Assembly (NCBI RefSeq): GCF_905201705.1
Contig: NZ_CAJKOX010000023.1
Coordinates: 1 to 64,000, forward strand
Length of the DNA: 64,000 bases
Direction: 5' to 3'
Source of the DNA: an uncultured Marvinbryantia sp.
GTDB taxonomy: Bacteria; Bacillota; Clostridia; Lachnospirales; Lachnospiraceae
A program made the translations under genes and the position numbers. Numbering within the stretch: the first letter of the stretch is position 1; each line of letters opens with the position of its first letter. The notes below the pieces were generated by a model. It was not told where the DNA came from. It did not search any database and saw only the letters and a program-made list of their open reading frames with translations. Shown piece by piece: positions 28,556 to 37,267 of this stretch.

Positions 28556-29149
28556 ATGAAGATACTGGCGATTGAAAGAGAATTTGGAAGCGGCGGCAGA
28601 GAGATCGGCATGAAGGTAGCGGAAGCCGCCGGGATACCATACTATGACACGAATCTGCTGATCGAGGCGGCGGAGCGCTTCGACATTTCCATCGGAAAGC
28701 TGCAGGAATATGACGAAAAAAACTGTGGCAGCATGATGTACAATCTCGTGCTGGCGGCAAACTGTCTGCAGGGCGAGGACATGTCGGAAATCTATAAAAT
28801 CCAGAGCGGCGTGAAGGAAACCATCCGCCGCCTGGGAGCAGAGGGACCGGCGGTGTTTATCGGGCGCTGCGCAACAGAGATTTTTAAGTATCATGAGAAC
28901 GTGATCCGGGTGTTCATTTACTCCTCCAATACGCAGAAAAAAATCAGGCGGACGATGCAGGTTGAGCAGATCTCAGAGGAGGAAGCGAGAAAGCTGATGG
29001 ACAAAAAGGATCGGAGCCGCAAAAATTACTTTAAATTCTTCACGGGGAGCGACTGGAAGGATCGGAAAAATTACGATCTGGAATTAAACACCGGGATGCT
29101 TCCGACAGAGGAGTGCGTGCGGATTTTATGTGATATGATTCAGAGATAA
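28556..29149 (+). CDS. Cytidylate kinase-like family protein
   Basis: The protein has 197 residues. It opens MKILAIEREFGSGGREIG, a P-loop variant typical of the cytidylate kinase-like family found beside transporters and regulators in Clostridia. FIGRCATEIF and a lid-like basic region (KKDRSRKNYFKFF) follow. It is shorter than true CMP kinase (about 220 residues). The nucleotide substrate is uncertain. The gene lies 30 bases downstream of the ABC exporter and is probably co-transcribed. No functional link between them is evident. Confidence 0.8.
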   Translation: MKILAIEREFGSGGREIGMKVAEAAGIPYYDTNLLIEAAERFDISIGKLQEYDEKNCGSMMYNLVLAANCLQGEDMSEIYKIQSGVKETIRRLGAEGPAVFIGRCATEIFKYHENVIRVFIYSSNTQKKIRRTMQVEQISEEEARKLMDKKDRSRKNYFKFFTGSDWKDRKNYDLELNTGMLPTEECVRILCDMIQR

Positions 29150-29190
29150 AGCAGAGAGACGGGGATCAGAAATGATTGCCCGTCTTATTT

Positions 29191-29246
29191 TTTACCTGCA
29201 TTTTACGTTCTTTTGATAGTGCATTTTACAAACCGCCTGCTAGAAT
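29191..29246 (+). promoter_or_regulatory. PHO-box promoter of phoU
   Basis: TTTACC (29191), TTTACG (29202), a degenerate TTGATA (29213) and TTTACA (29225) recur every 11-12 bases. A TAGAAT -10 box at 29241 begins ten bases after the last repeat. No proper -35 exists. This fits an activator-dependent promoter bound by PhoP dimers on TT(A/T)ACA-type direct repeats. The same arrangement recurs at 29993 and, in looser form, at 59894. Confidence 0.75.
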
Positions 29247-29287
29247 AACGTCACAGCAAACAAAATGATGCGGAGGTTCAGCTGATT

Positions 29288-29941
29288 ATGAGAGATCACT
29301 ATGAGGAACAGCTAAAGAAACTAAGAGAATATATTGCGGAAATGGGCAGACTGATCGAGACGGCGATCGGCGACGCGCTGGATGCGCTGATGCATAAGGA
29401 TATCGAAGAGGCAAAGAATACCATTAACTACGACAATCAGATTGATCACATGGAGCGGGAGATCGAGGGGCTTTGTCTGAATCTGTTGCTTTCGCAGCAG
29501 CCGGTGGCGACTGATCTGCGCATGGTTTCAGCAGCGCTGAAGATGATTACCGATATGGAGCGCATCGGCGACCATGCCGCGGATATTTCCGAGATCACGC
29601 TGATGCTGGCAAAGACCGGCTATCCGAGTGATCTGAGCCGGATCCAGAAAATGGCGGACGAGACGATGAGTATGGTAAAAAACAGCGTGGAGGCGTATCT
29701 TGAAAAGGATATGCAGAAGGCTTCTGCGGTCATCCGGCAGGACGACGTTGTGGATGAATATTTCCGGCAGGTGAAGAAAGACGTCATCCGGCAGATCAAC
29801 GAAAATATCCAGAACGGTGAACAGGCGACGGACGTGCTGATGATCGTGAAATATCTGGAGCGCATCGGCGATCATGCAACCAACATTGCGGAGTGGGTGC
29901 TGTTTTATCTGACAGGCGGACACCCGGATGTGACAGAATAG
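29288..29941 (+). CDS. phoU: Phosphate signalling regulator PhoU
   Basis: The protein has 217 residues and is all-helical, with two copies of the PhoU repeat. Each carries the metal-binding E/DxxxD pattern (MERIGDHAADISE about 95-107, LERIGDHATNIAE about 195-207). PhoU links the Pst phosphate importer to the PhoR kinase and damps Pho signalling. Here it stands apart from any pst genes, behind its own PHO-box promoter, so it should be induced by phosphate limitation. Start at 29288: GGAGG lies upstream. Confidence 0.95.
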   Translation: MRDHYEEQLKKLREYIAEMGRLIETAIGDALDALMHKDIEEAKNTINYDNQIDHMEREIEGLCLNLLLSQQPVATDLRMVSAALKMITDMERIGDHAADISEITLMLAKTGYPSDLSRIQKMADETMSMVKNSVEAYLEKDMQKASAVIRQDDVVDEYFRQVKKDVIRQINENIQNGEQATDVLMIVKYLERIGDHATNIAEWVLFYLTGGHPDVTE

Positions 29942-29992
29942 AAGAGACGGCACAAGCAGTCTTGGCTTTGCAGGGAACGGTACCGGACAGTT

Positions 29993-30048
29993 TTTACATG
30001 TATTTTACCTTCTGCGGATAGTGGATTTTACATAAGACCTGCTAGAAT
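29993..30048 (+). promoter_or_regulatory. PHO-box promoter of a small membrane protein gene
   Basis: TTTACA (29993), TTTACC (30004), a degenerate repeat (30015) and TTTACA (30027) have the same spacing as at phoU. TAGAAT at 30043 again begins ten bases after the last repeat. The flanking blocks GATAGTG and CCTGCTAGAATAA are shared with the phoU promoter, so one promoter probably arose by duplication of the other. Confidence 0.75.
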
Positions 30049-30176
30049 AATGTTACATAAAAGAAACAGATTAAAGCATTCTGACAGAGGGCGCAGGGCT
30101 GCTGTGAACGGAGTGAACAAGTAACACGGGATGAACAGTAACGGCGCAGGAAAAAACTCCGGGAGGAGGAATACGT

Positions 30177-30398
30177 ATGACGAGAAAATTATATGAGATA
30201 TTTCACAAAAGATACAATATGTCCCCGACGGAAGCGGGACGGCTGACAGCTTTCGCCAGTATGACGGCAGGCGGCGTGGCAGGCGCGCTGGTCGGATGCG
30301 TTCCGGTTCTTCCGGTAGAGCCAGTGTCACTGGCAGCAACCGGAGTGCTGATCGGATTCCTGGCGGCGGGAATGGGACTGTTGAACGTGCAGAAATAA
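30177..30398 (+). CDS. Small membrane protein under a PHO-box promoter
   Basis: The protein has 73 residues. A short basic helix (MTRKLYEIFHKRYNMSP) precedes two hydrophobic segments: one rich in small residues (ASMTAGGVAGALVGCVPV, a glycine-zipper pattern) and AATGVLIGFLAAGMGLL. I do not recognise a family. The strong GGGAGGAGG ribosome site and a dedicated PHO-box promoter with a 125-base leader argue that it is real and induced when phosphate is scarce. It could modulate a transporter or kinase in the membrane; that is a guess. Confidence 0.7.
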   Translation: MTRKLYEIFHKRYNMSPTEAGRLTAFASMTAGGVAGALVGCVPVLPVEPVSLAATGVLIGFLAAGMGLLNVQK

Positions 30399-30424
30399 AG
30401 CGCGTTCGGCAGTTCTCTTTTTTT
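30383..30424 (+). terminator. Terminator overlapping the end of the small membrane gene
   Basis: GAACGTGC (30383-30390) can pair with GCGCGTTC (30400-30407), with one G-U pair. A T-run starts about ten bases later. The stop codon of the gene lies inside the loop. The offset T-run makes it moderate in strength. Confidence 0.5.
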
Positions 30425-30454
30425 ACATTTTTAGTAAAATTTTAGTAAAATATA

Positions 30455-30482
30455 TTGCGTTTTTCGACAATCTTGCTATAAT
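30455..30482 (+). promoter_or_regulatory. Promoter of the LacI-family gene
   Basis: TTGCGT at 30455-30460 and TATAAT at 30477-30482 are 16 bases apart, 40 bases before the gene. A repeated TTTTAGTAAAA sequence (about 30428-30450) lies just upstream and could be an operator for self-regulation. Confidence 0.65.
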
Positions 30483-30521
30483 CAGATTAAGGAAGAAACT
30501 GTTGAAAAGGAGGGAAATTCT

Positions 30522-31499
30522 ATGGCAACGATTAAGGAAGTGGCGGAGCTTGCCGGAGTGTCGCTGACGACGGTATCGCGTGTACTGAACCGCGACGAAA
30601 GTCTTTCGGTGACGCAGGAGGTACGGATGAAGATTTTCCGCGCCGCCAATAAACTGAACTATGTGCCGCCGCGTCAGCGCAGGGAGGCAAACGTCAAAAA
30701 ACAGCTTGTGATCGGCGTGGCGGACTGGCAGATCGTCCGTCCGGACCGCCCGAATGTGCGTCTGTCATCGCTGGCGTGTATGCTCCAGCTTATGACAAAC
30801 GAATATGAGGTAACGTTTGTGCGGCTCACCTTCGGGCAGCCGCAGGAGGTCGATGGAATTATTGCCTTCGGACTGCTTAAAGAAGAAGAAATTTCGTTTC
30901 TGCTCTCGCTCACGCAGGCGGTCGTGCTGGTGAATTCCAACCAGCGCACCTATGAGAACGATCAGGTGCAGATTGATTTTGCGCGCGGGCAGGAAATGAT
31001 GGTGGAGTACCTTGTGGATTACAAACGGTACGCAAGCATCGGTTATATCGGCGGTCTTTACGAGAGCAGAGATGTAAAAATCGGCGTCCACCGTCTGGAG
31101 GGGCTGAAAAAAATCCTGAAAAGCAGAGGAATGTATGACGAAAGGCTGTTCCATGTCGGAGAAATCAGCCGGGAGAGCGGCTACGAGCTGGCAATGCAGG
31201 CGGCGAAGGACGGCGCGCTGGCGGAAGCGATCCTGCTTGGAAGCGATGAGATGGCGGAGGGCGCGCTGGAGGCGTTCACAGAGCTGGGGCTGCGCATTCC
31301 AAAGGACGTTGCTGTTATCATATATCAGGATATTCAGACATTGGAGAGTAAGTGGCAGACCGGAACCTGCATTGAAATGTTTCCGGATTATGTGTGGGAA
31401 AACGCGTTGGAAATGCTGCTCGGCAGGATAGAGCAGAAGCGCACGCAGGCAGTGACAGTGATGGTGCCGACGCATCTTCGCATCGGCGATACGGCATAG
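30522..31499 (+). CDS. LacI-family transcriptional regulator
   Basis: The protein has 325 residues. The N-terminal helix-turn-helix and hinge are typical (ATIKEVAELAGVSLTTVSRVLN; NYVPPRQRR). A periplasmic-binding-protein-like effector domain fills the rest (GYIGG..., LGSDEMAEGAL, DVAVIIYQD). Such proteins usually repress genes for uptake and use of a sugar or nucleoside and are released by the ligand. It precedes the importer/nucleotidase operon by 129 bases on the same strand, so it likely controls that operon and itself. The ligand is not evident from sequence. Confidence 0.92.
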   Translation: MATIKEVAELAGVSLTTVSRVLNRDESLSVTQEVRMKIFRAANKLNYVPPRQRREANVKKQLVIGVADWQIVRPDRPNVRLSSLACMLQLMTNEYEVTFVRLTFGQPQEVDGIIAFGLLKEEEISFLLSLTQAVVLVNSNQRTYENDQVQIDFARGQEMMVEYLVDYKRYASIGYIGGLYESRDVKIGVHRLEGLKKILKSRGMYDERLFHVGEISRESGYELAMQAAKDGALAEAILLGSDEMAEGALEAFTELGLRIPKDVAVIIYQDIQTLESKWQTGTCIEMFPDYVWENALEMLLGRIEQKRTQAVTVMVPTHLRIGDTA

Positions 31500-31506
31500 C
31501 GGTTGT

Positions 31507-31523
31507 AAGGGGATATACCCCTT
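31507..31523 (+). other. Small hairpin after the LacI-family gene
   Basis: AAGGGG pairs with CCCCTT over a five-base loop, eight bases after the stop codon. There is no T-run. It may be a weak terminator or an operator half-site pair for the downstream operon. Confidence 0.4.
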
Positions 31524-31628
31524 CAATATACATGATGCCGGAGCCGACTGAGAGCATCCGTGCATCATGGGGGCAGAAAAATTGCCCGGACACCTATAAA
31601 ATCACTACAGATTACAGGAGGAAAGAAC

Positions 31629-32663
31629 ATGAAAAAAGCAGTTTCTATGGTATTGACGGGAGCAGTATGCACGAGCCTTCTTTTGGGCGTAAGTGCAATG
31701 GTGTGCGGCGCTGAGGGAGAAACAAAGCAGGTGGACAAGCTCACGATCGCGTTTGTGCCGTCCAGAGAGCCGGAGGAGATCATCACGGCGGTGGAGCCGC
31801 TGAAAGGGCTGCTGACCGAAGAGATGGCAAAGCTTGGCTACGAGATCGGTGAGGTAGATATTACTGTCGGCACGAGCTATGAGGCGGTCGGCGAGGCGCT
31901 CTCCGCGGGAACGGCGGATGTCGGTCTGATTCCGGGCGGAACCTATGTACTTTACGATGACGGCTGTGATGTGCTTCTGACAGCAACGCGCGACGGACTT
32001 TCCATCGATTCCGACAGTGCGAAGGACTGGAATGACCAGGCGCCGACCGAGGCGAGCGACAAGCAGGTGACGAGCTACCGCGCGCTGATGATCGCCGGGC
32101 CGTCTGAAAAAGGAAAAGAGCTGGCGGCAAAAGTGAATGCGGGCGAGGAGCTGACATGGGATGACATCAGCAGCGCAAACTGGAGCGTTATGGGTTCCTC
32201 TTCCTCCGCAGGATATATTTATCCGTCCCTGTGGCTGCTGCAGAACTACGACAAGAACATCACTGAGCTTCCGCACGCGGTACAGGCGGATTCTTACGGC
32301 AGCGCTTTCGCACGCCTTGCATCCGGGCAGGTGGACGTTCTCTGTACCTACGCAGATGCGCGCCGCGACTATGTGGACAAATGGAACAGCGAGTATGCAA
32401 TGGAAAACAGCATCTGGGAGGATACGGCAGTTATCGGCGTAACTCCGGCAATCTACAACGATACCATCAGCGTGAGCAAGACGATGGACGAGGATCTGAA
32501 GGCTGCGCTGTCCGAGGCATTCATCAACATCGGCAACACAGACGAAGGAAAAGAGGTCATTGCGATTTACAGCCACCAGGGTTATCAGCCGGCGCAGGAT
32601 TCTGATTACGATTCCGAGCGTGAGGCACAGCAGATGATCCGTGAGCTGAACAGCGCGTCATAA
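31629..32663 (+). CDS. PhnD-like substrate-binding protein of a phosphonate-type ABC importer
   Basis: The protein has 344 residues. A signal sequence (about 1-28) precedes a family-typical LTIAFVPSREPEEI start. The middle includes TSYEAVGEALSAGTADVGLIPG and GSSSSAGYIYPSLWL, with the anion-binding Ser/Thr cluster of PhnD-type proteins. The region around Cys27 does not form a good lipobox. The start at 31629 has AGGAGG upstream. It heads a four-gene importer. PhnD-like proteins bind phosphonate, phosphite, phosphate esters or, in some lineages, other anions. The downstream nucleotidase favours an organic phosphate. Confidence 0.88.
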   Translation: MKKAVSMVLTGAVCTSLLLGVSAMVCGAEGETKQVDKLTIAFVPSREPEEIITAVEPLKGLLTEEMAKLGYEIGEVDITVGTSYEAVGEALSAGTADVGLIPGGTYVLYDDGCDVLLTATRDGLSIDSDSAKDWNDQAPTEASDKQVTSYRALMIAGPSEKGKELAAKVNAGEELTWDDISSANWSVMGSSSSAGYIYPSLWLLQNYDKNITELPHAVQADSYGSAFARLASGQVDVLCTYADARRDYVDKWNSEYAMENSIWEDTAVIGVTPAIYNDTISVSKTMDEDLKAALSEAFINIGNTDEGKEVIAIYSHQGYQPAQDSDYDSEREAQQMIRELNSAS

Positions 32664-32678
32664 TATGGAGCCGCGGCG

Positions 32679-33431
32679 ATGATAGAGTTTAAAAACGTAA
32701 GTAAAAGATACCCAAACGGATTTGAAGCGTTAAAAAATGTAAATCTTACCATCGACCAGGGCGAATTTGTTGCGATCATTGGACTTTCCGGTGCCGGAAA
32801 GTCCACGCTGATCCGCACGATCAACCGGATGCATGACATTACGGGCGGCGAGCTGACAGTGGACGGCACAGACGTGATGTCCCTGCAGGGAAAGGAGCTG
32901 CGCCGGTTTCGAAGAAAGATCGGGATGATTTTCCAGTCCTTCAATCTGATCACGCGCACGACCGTCATCAAAAATGTGCTGACGGCGTTTGTACCGGATC
33001 TGCCCTGGTGGCGTGCAACATTTGGGATTTTTACGAAGGAAGAAAAAATAGCGGCGCTTGAGGCGCTGGACAAGGTGGGCATTCTCGATAAAGCGTTTGT
33101 CCGCGCCGACCAGCTCTCCGGCGGTCAGCAGCAGCGGGTTGCCCTGGCGCGTACACTGGCGCAGAATCCGCAGATTATCCTCGCCGATGAGCCGGTGGCG
33201 TCGCTTGACCCGGTGACGGCGAAGCAGGTAATGGATGATTTTCTGCGCATCAACCGCGATATGAAAATTACGGTGCTGCTTAACATCCATCATGTCGACC
33301 TGGCGCTGCAGTATGCGACCAGGGTGGTGGGCATCCGTGCAGGCGAGATCGTATACGACGGCCCTGCCCGGAACGTAAACCAGGAAATTCTGGATTCTAT
33401 TTACCAGGGCGGGAAGGAGGAGCGCGCATGA
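32679..33431 (+). CDS. PhnC-like ATP-binding protein
   Basis: The protein has 250 residues. Walker A GLSGAGKST, signature LSGGQQQRVALARTLAQ and Walker B ILADEPVASLDP are all intact. The PhnC-specific stretch with an insert after the Q-loop (FQSFNLITRTTVIKNVL) is present. It powers the importer from the cytoplasmic face. It starts 15 bases after the binding-protein gene and overlaps the first permease gene by four bases. Confidence 0.93.
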   Translation: MIEFKNVSKRYPNGFEALKNVNLTIDQGEFVAIIGLSGAGKSTLIRTINRMHDITGGELTVDGTDVMSLQGKELRRFRRKIGMIFQSFNLITRTTVIKNVLTAFVPDLPWWRATFGIFTKEEKIAALEALDKVGILDKAFVRADQLSGGQQQRVALARTLAQNPQIILADEPVASLDPVTAKQVMDDFLRINRDMKITVLLNIHHVDLALQYATRVVGIRAGEIVYDGPARNVNQEILDSIYQGGKEERA

Positions 33432-34252
33432 GCCTCTACGACAAAGTGTTTCCGCCGAAAACCGTCTGTCTCCCGAATGGGAAAACGGTGCAGCAGAAGC
33501 GTTCGCGGATGCCGCTTGTTGTGCTGGTTCTGCTGGCAATGACGGCGCTTTCCGTGGAGATCACCGGCTTTGATATGACGGTGCTGGCTGCAAGAGGAAA
33601 TCAGTTTTTCGTTATTTTAAAGCAGATGTTCTGTCCGCCTGATACCAGTTATCTCCCCCAGGTCATCAAACCGCTGCTCGACACCATCAAAATGTCCCTG
33701 CTCGGTTCGGTGCTCGGCTCCATACTGGTAATCCCGTTTTCCATGCTGGCGTCCACCAATATTATCCATGCAAAGCCGGTGGTCACACTGGTGCGCCTGT
33801 TTTTAAGCATTGTGCGCACGCTGCCGACGCTGGTGACGGCGCTGATCGCCACCTATATTTTCGGTCTCGGCACGCTTGCCGGAACGACGGCGATCGCAGT
33901 ATTTACCTTTGCGTATATCGGTAAGATTTTATATGAAGAAATTGAGACGGTGGACATGGGCGCTTTTGAGGCGATGGAAGCGATGGGCGCGACGAAGGTG
34001 CGGGCTTTTGTCAGCGCGATCGTGCCGCAGGTGCTGCCGTCGTATCTGTCAAACTGCCTGTTTTGCTTTGAGGGGAATGTGCGCTATGCTTCCATTCTCG
34101 GCTATGTGGGCGCGGGCGGTCTGGGACTTATTTTAAATGAAAAGATTGGCTGGCGCGAGTATGCGAGCGTCGGTACGATTTTGATCGCGCTGTTTGTGAC
34201 GGTATTTCTGATCGAATCACTCAGCCGCGCAGCGCGCAAACGTCTGGTGTAA
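33428..34252 (+). CDS. PhnE-like permease 1
   Basis: The protein has 274 residues. One N-terminal membrane helix (about 28-45) precedes a BPD-type permease core with five or six helices. The coupling loop reads EAMEAMGATKVRAFVSAIVPQVLPS. It overlaps phnC by an ATGA. Together with the next gene it forms a heterodimeric permease. Confidence 0.92.
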   Translation: MSLYDKVFPPKTVCLPNGKTVQQKRSRMPLVVLVLLAMTALSVEITGFDMTVLAARGNQFFVILKQMFCPPDTSYLPQVIKPLLDTIKMSLLGSVLGSILVIPFSMLASTNIIHAKPVVTLVRLFLSIVRTLPTLVTALIATYIFGLGTLAGTTAIAVFTFAYIGKILYEEIETVDMGAFEAMEAMGATKVRAFVSAIVPQVLPSYLSNCLFCFEGNVRYASILGYVGAGGLGLILNEKIGWREYASVGTILIALFVTVFLIESLSRAARKRLV

Positions 34253-34262
34253 GGAGGGCAGC

Positions 34263-35072
34263 ATGAACGAACGCATTGAAAAAGCTTATGAGAGCCGTCC
34301 GAAAAGCTGGATGTTTGAGCTGGCGGTTGCCGTGGTGGTCGCAGCGCTGGTAATCTGGAGCGCAACCGGGGTCGAGACGAGCGGAACCACGCAGAACGGC
34401 GGGAAGATTGCGCTGAATATTCTTTCGGGAATCTTCCATCCGGACACAAAGCTTTTGTTTAATCTGACAACGCAGGGAGTGCCGTATCTTCTGCTGGAGA
34501 CGATCTGTATTGCTTTTCTCGGCACGGTGGTCGGCGCGATTATTTCGATTCCACTGGCATTTTTGTCAGCCTCCAACCTGACGCCGAAACCGGTAGCGTT
34601 TATCGGAAGAATCATCATCATGGCGGTGCGCACGATTCCGGCGTTTGTGTACGGCCTGATGTTTATCCGTGTGACGGGACCGGGCGCGTTTGCCGGGCTT
34701 CTCACAATGTCCCTCTGTTCGGTCGGCATGGTGAGCAAAATGTATATCGAGGCGATCGAGGATCTGGACACGCGCATTCTGGAATCGCTGGACGCGGCGG
34801 GCTGCACGACCTGGCAGAAGATACGTTATGGAATTTTACCGCAGCTTATGCCGAATTTTGCGTCGACGGCGATCTACCGCTTCGACATTAACCTGCGCGA
34901 TGCTACGGTGCTTGGTCTGGTCGGCGCAGGAGGAATCGGCGCGCCTCTGATCTTTGCGATGAACAGCTACCGCTGGAATGAGGCGGGAGCGATTCTTGCA
35001 GGTCTGATCGTGCTGGTTTTGATCGTAGAGTGGATTTCCACGAAAATCCGCGTAAAACTTGCGAGGGGTTAG
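34263..35072 (+). CDS. PhnE-like permease 2
   Basis: The protein has 269 residues and is homologous to permease 1. Helices include the N-terminal FELAVAVVVAALVIW, and the coupling loop is ESLDAAGCTTWQKIRYGILPQ. Two PhnE copies in tandem are common in Firmicute operons of this type. The gene starts ten bases after permease 1 with an AAGGAGG site. Confidence 0.92.
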   Translation: MNERIEKAYESRPKSWMFELAVAVVVAALVIWSATGVETSGTTQNGGKIALNILSGIFHPDTKLLFNLTTQGVPYLLLETICIAFLGTVVGAIISIPLAFLSASNLTPKPVAFIGRIIIMAVRTIPAFVYGLMFIRVTGPGAFAGLLTMSLCSVGMVSKMYIEAIEDLDTRILESLDAAGCTTWQKIRYGILPQLMPNFASTAIYRFDINLRDATVLGLVGAGGIGAPLIFAMNSYRWNEAGAILAGLIVLVLIVEWISTKIRVKLARG

Positions 35073-35076
35073 TAAC

Positions 35077-36726
35077 ATGGAAAAGGTTCTGGAAATAATA
35101 TTCACCTCGGATATCCACGGGCATGTCTTTCCGGTGGATTATCCGTCGAACCGCCCGGAAGCATCCGGGCTTCTGAACATGGCGTGCCAGGTAAAAAAGG
35201 GGAAAAATATGCTGGTGCTCGACGGCGGCGACTCTCTGCAGGGGACGCCGCTTTCACAGTATTACATCGCCCACCGGGAGGATTATCCGTTTCATCCGGT
35301 GGCGGAGGCATTTAAGGCGATCGGCTGCGATTACTTCACCCTGGGAAATCACGACTTTAATTTCGGATATGAAACCCTGAAGGATTATGTGAGCGCGATG
35401 CGGGGACAGGATGCGGCAGGCGGCAAAAATGCGGACGAGGATCGAAAGGTGCATGTTCCGGGCAAAGGTGCGGACGGGGACGCGGCAGGTACGCATCCGG
35501 CGCGGTGCCTCTGTGCGAATGTGGAGGATCTGCGCGGTGAGCCTGGCATCGAAAAAACAGCGGTGCATGTGCTTGAAAACGGGCTGCGCGTCGGCATCAC
35601 CGGAGTTGTCACAGATTATGTAAATGTGTGGGAGCAGCCGCAGAATCTCTCAGAGCTGCGCGTCACCGATGCCTTTGAAGCGGCAAAGGAAGCGTGCGCT
35701 GTGCTGAGGGAGCAGTGTGATTTTGTTATCTGTATTTACCATGGCGGCTATGAGGAGGATCTGGAAACGGGACGGCTCCTCACCGCCGGCGGGGAAAACG
35801 TTGCCTGCAAAATTGCCCGCGAGCTGGACTTTGACCTGCTCCTTACAGGACATCAGCACATGAAAACCGACGGGCGTCGGCTGCATGGAACGTATACATT
35901 GCAGCCGCCGGCAAATGCAGGGTGCTTTGCACGCGTGGAGGTTTTTGGCGAGGGCAGAGATGCTGCACGGCGTCTGAAAAAGCAGGGGAGCGGCACGGCG
36001 CGCTGGCACATCACGTCCTCCTGGGAGGATATTTCATCAGAGCACGACGCGCAGCCTTACCGGCGTCTGCTTCCTCTGGAGCAGGACACACAGCGGTGGC
36101 TGGACGAACCGGTCGGTTTTCTGCGCGAGGCAATTTTGCCGGAGGATAAGCTGGACGCTGCGCTGCACGGAAGTGAGCTGGCAAATCTTTTCAACCAGGT
36201 GCAGCTTGCGGAGACGGGCGCAGACTTTTCCTGTACAAGCCTCGGCAATATTCCGATTGGATTGGAGCGGGAAGTCACCATGCGCACGATCTGCGGCGCA
36301 TACCTTTTCGCAAATACACTGGTTGTTCTGGAGACAGATCGCGAGGTGCTGCGGGCGGCTCTGGAGCGCTGCGCCTCCTACTTTACAGTAAAAGACGGCA
36401 GGGTGCAGATTTCCGAGGAATTTATAAAGCCCAAGATCGAGCACTACAACTATGATTTCTATGCAGGTCTGCAGTACAAATTCGACCTGAGCAAACCGGT
36501 CGGGCAGCGTGTCGCAGTGCTTAAAAAGGCAGACGGCACAGAGCTTGGCGATAAAAAATACAAACTTGTCACAAGCAACTACCGCGCCACCGGAACCGGC
36601 GGCTATGAGGTGTTATCCGCCTGCCCGGTGCTCTGGCGCGGCGACGCCGAGATGCCGGAGCTGACTGCAAAATACATCAGTAAAAACAGCCCGGTTGCAG
36701 TAACAAAAGGGAATGCGGTAATATAA
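35077..36726 (+). CDS. 5'-nucleotidase/2',3'-cyclic phosphodiesterase family protein, apparently cytosolic
   Basis: The protein has 549 residues. The N-terminal metallophosphatase domain shows FTSDIHGH, DGGDSLQG, GNHDFNFG and GHQHMKTD, which bind two metals. The C-terminal 5'-nucleotidase domain (about 345-540) has LFNQVQLAETGADFS and the substrate region GGYEVLSA. Most relatives are exported, but this one starts directly with MEKVLEIIFTSDIHG and has no signal peptide. It also has a charged insert of about 30 residues near 110-145. It is last in the importer operon, so it likely strips phosphate from an imported ester inside the cell. Confidence 0.88.
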   Translation: MEKVLEIIFTSDIHGHVFPVDYPSNRPEASGLLNMACQVKKGKNMLVLDGGDSLQGTPLSQYYIAHREDYPFHPVAEAFKAIGCDYFTLGNHDFNFGYETLKDYVSAMRGQDAAGGKNADEDRKVHVPGKGADGDAAGTHPARCLCANVEDLRGEPGIEKTAVHVLENGLRVGITGVVTDYVNVWEQPQNLSELRVTDAFEAAKEACAVLREQCDFVICIYHGGYEEDLETGRLLTAGGENVACKIARELDFDLLLTGHQHMKTDGRRLHGTYTLQPPANAGCFARVEVFGEGRDAARRLKKQGSGTARWHITSSWEDISSEHDAQPYRRLLPLEQDTQRWLDEPVGFLREAILPEDKLDAALHGSELANLFNQVQLAETGADFSCTSLGNIPIGLEREVTMRTICGAYLFANTLVVLETDREVLRAALERCASYFTVKDGRVQISEEFIKPKIEHYNYDFYAGLQYKFDLSKPVGQRVAVLKKADGTELGDKKYKLVTSNYRATGTGGYEVLSACPVLWRGDAEMPELTAKYISKNSPVAVTKGNAVI

Positions 36727-36733
36727 CCAGGTA

Positions 36734-36783
36734 AACAAAAAATGCTATGCAAAAGGTTCGCCGATTGCATAGCATTTTTTGTT
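36734..36783 (+). terminator. Strong terminator closing the importer/nucleotidase operon
   Basis: A perfect 19-bp stem (36734-36752 paired with 36765-36783) carries A-rich and T-rich flanks. The TTTTTTGTT tail is in the right place for Rho-independent termination. The symmetric A/T ends could also stop transcription from the other side. Confidence 0.93.
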
Positions 36784-36884
36784 CTGCATTTATAATCTTT
36801 TAATGCCAGGCTCCATACACTTTTCCCTTTTTTATTTTTCCTGTTGTATGCTTATGTCACATAATGAAAATAAGGGGAAAAGGC

Positions 36885-37076
36885 ATGAGCATTCTGCAAA
36901 CTATTCGGAAATACGAACAGAAATTTGATTTAAGGGCTAAGCGATTTCTTTGGAAGCATCCGATTCTTGGATTTCTCTCCATTTTTGTCGGGATACCCAT
37001 ATTTGTTTTATTCTGTGTATGTGTCAGCACAACAGTCATTACGCTGCCTATAGCGTGGCTTTTTGGCCTTTTGTAA
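36885..37076 (+). CDS. Small membrane protein upstream of kdp
   Basis: The protein has 63 residues. An amphipathic, charged first half (RKYEQKFDLRAKRFLWKH) is followed by one or two hydrophobic helices (ILGFLSIFVGIPIFVLFCVCVS, VITLPIAWLFGLL). The start at 36885 has AAGGGG seven bases before it. It is isolated by the terminator at 36734 and lies 98 bases before kdpF. I do not recognise it. A KdpF-like accessory role is possible but unsupported. Confidence 0.6.
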   Translation: MSILQTIRKYEQKFDLRAKRFLWKHPILGFLSIFVGIPIFVLFCVCVSTTVITLPIAWLFGLL

Positions 37077-37174
37077 TCTTTATCTTATTTTAAGGCCGAT
37101 AGTAAATGCCTAAGGCTATTTTTAGAGGAAAAAGGGTATTATGCGATCAGCGTTCAGAAAAGGAGGAAAAATAT

Positions 37175-37267
37175 ATGCAGATTATGATCGCAATCATCGG
37201 CATATGTGCGGCAGCAATGCTGCTGTGGTATGTCTACATTTTAATGAAGGGAGATGATCAGGCATGA
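37175..37267 (+). CDS. kdpF: KdpF, small subunit of the Kdp potassium pump
   Basis: The peptide has 30 residues: a single hydrophobic helix (MIAIIGICAAAMLLWYVYILMKG) with a short polar tail. KdpF stabilises the KdpABC complex in the membrane. The AGGAGG site at 37161-37166 precedes the ATG, and the stop overlaps the kdpA start as ATGA. Confidence 0.85.
   Translation: MQIMIAIIGICAAAMLLWYVYILMKGDDQA

Noticed and set aside
37077..37174. Potassium or c-di-AMP riboswitch ahead of kdpF
   Set aside because: The leader is under 100 bases and lacks the conserved blocks of the ydaO element; only a short GCCTAAGGC dyad is visible.
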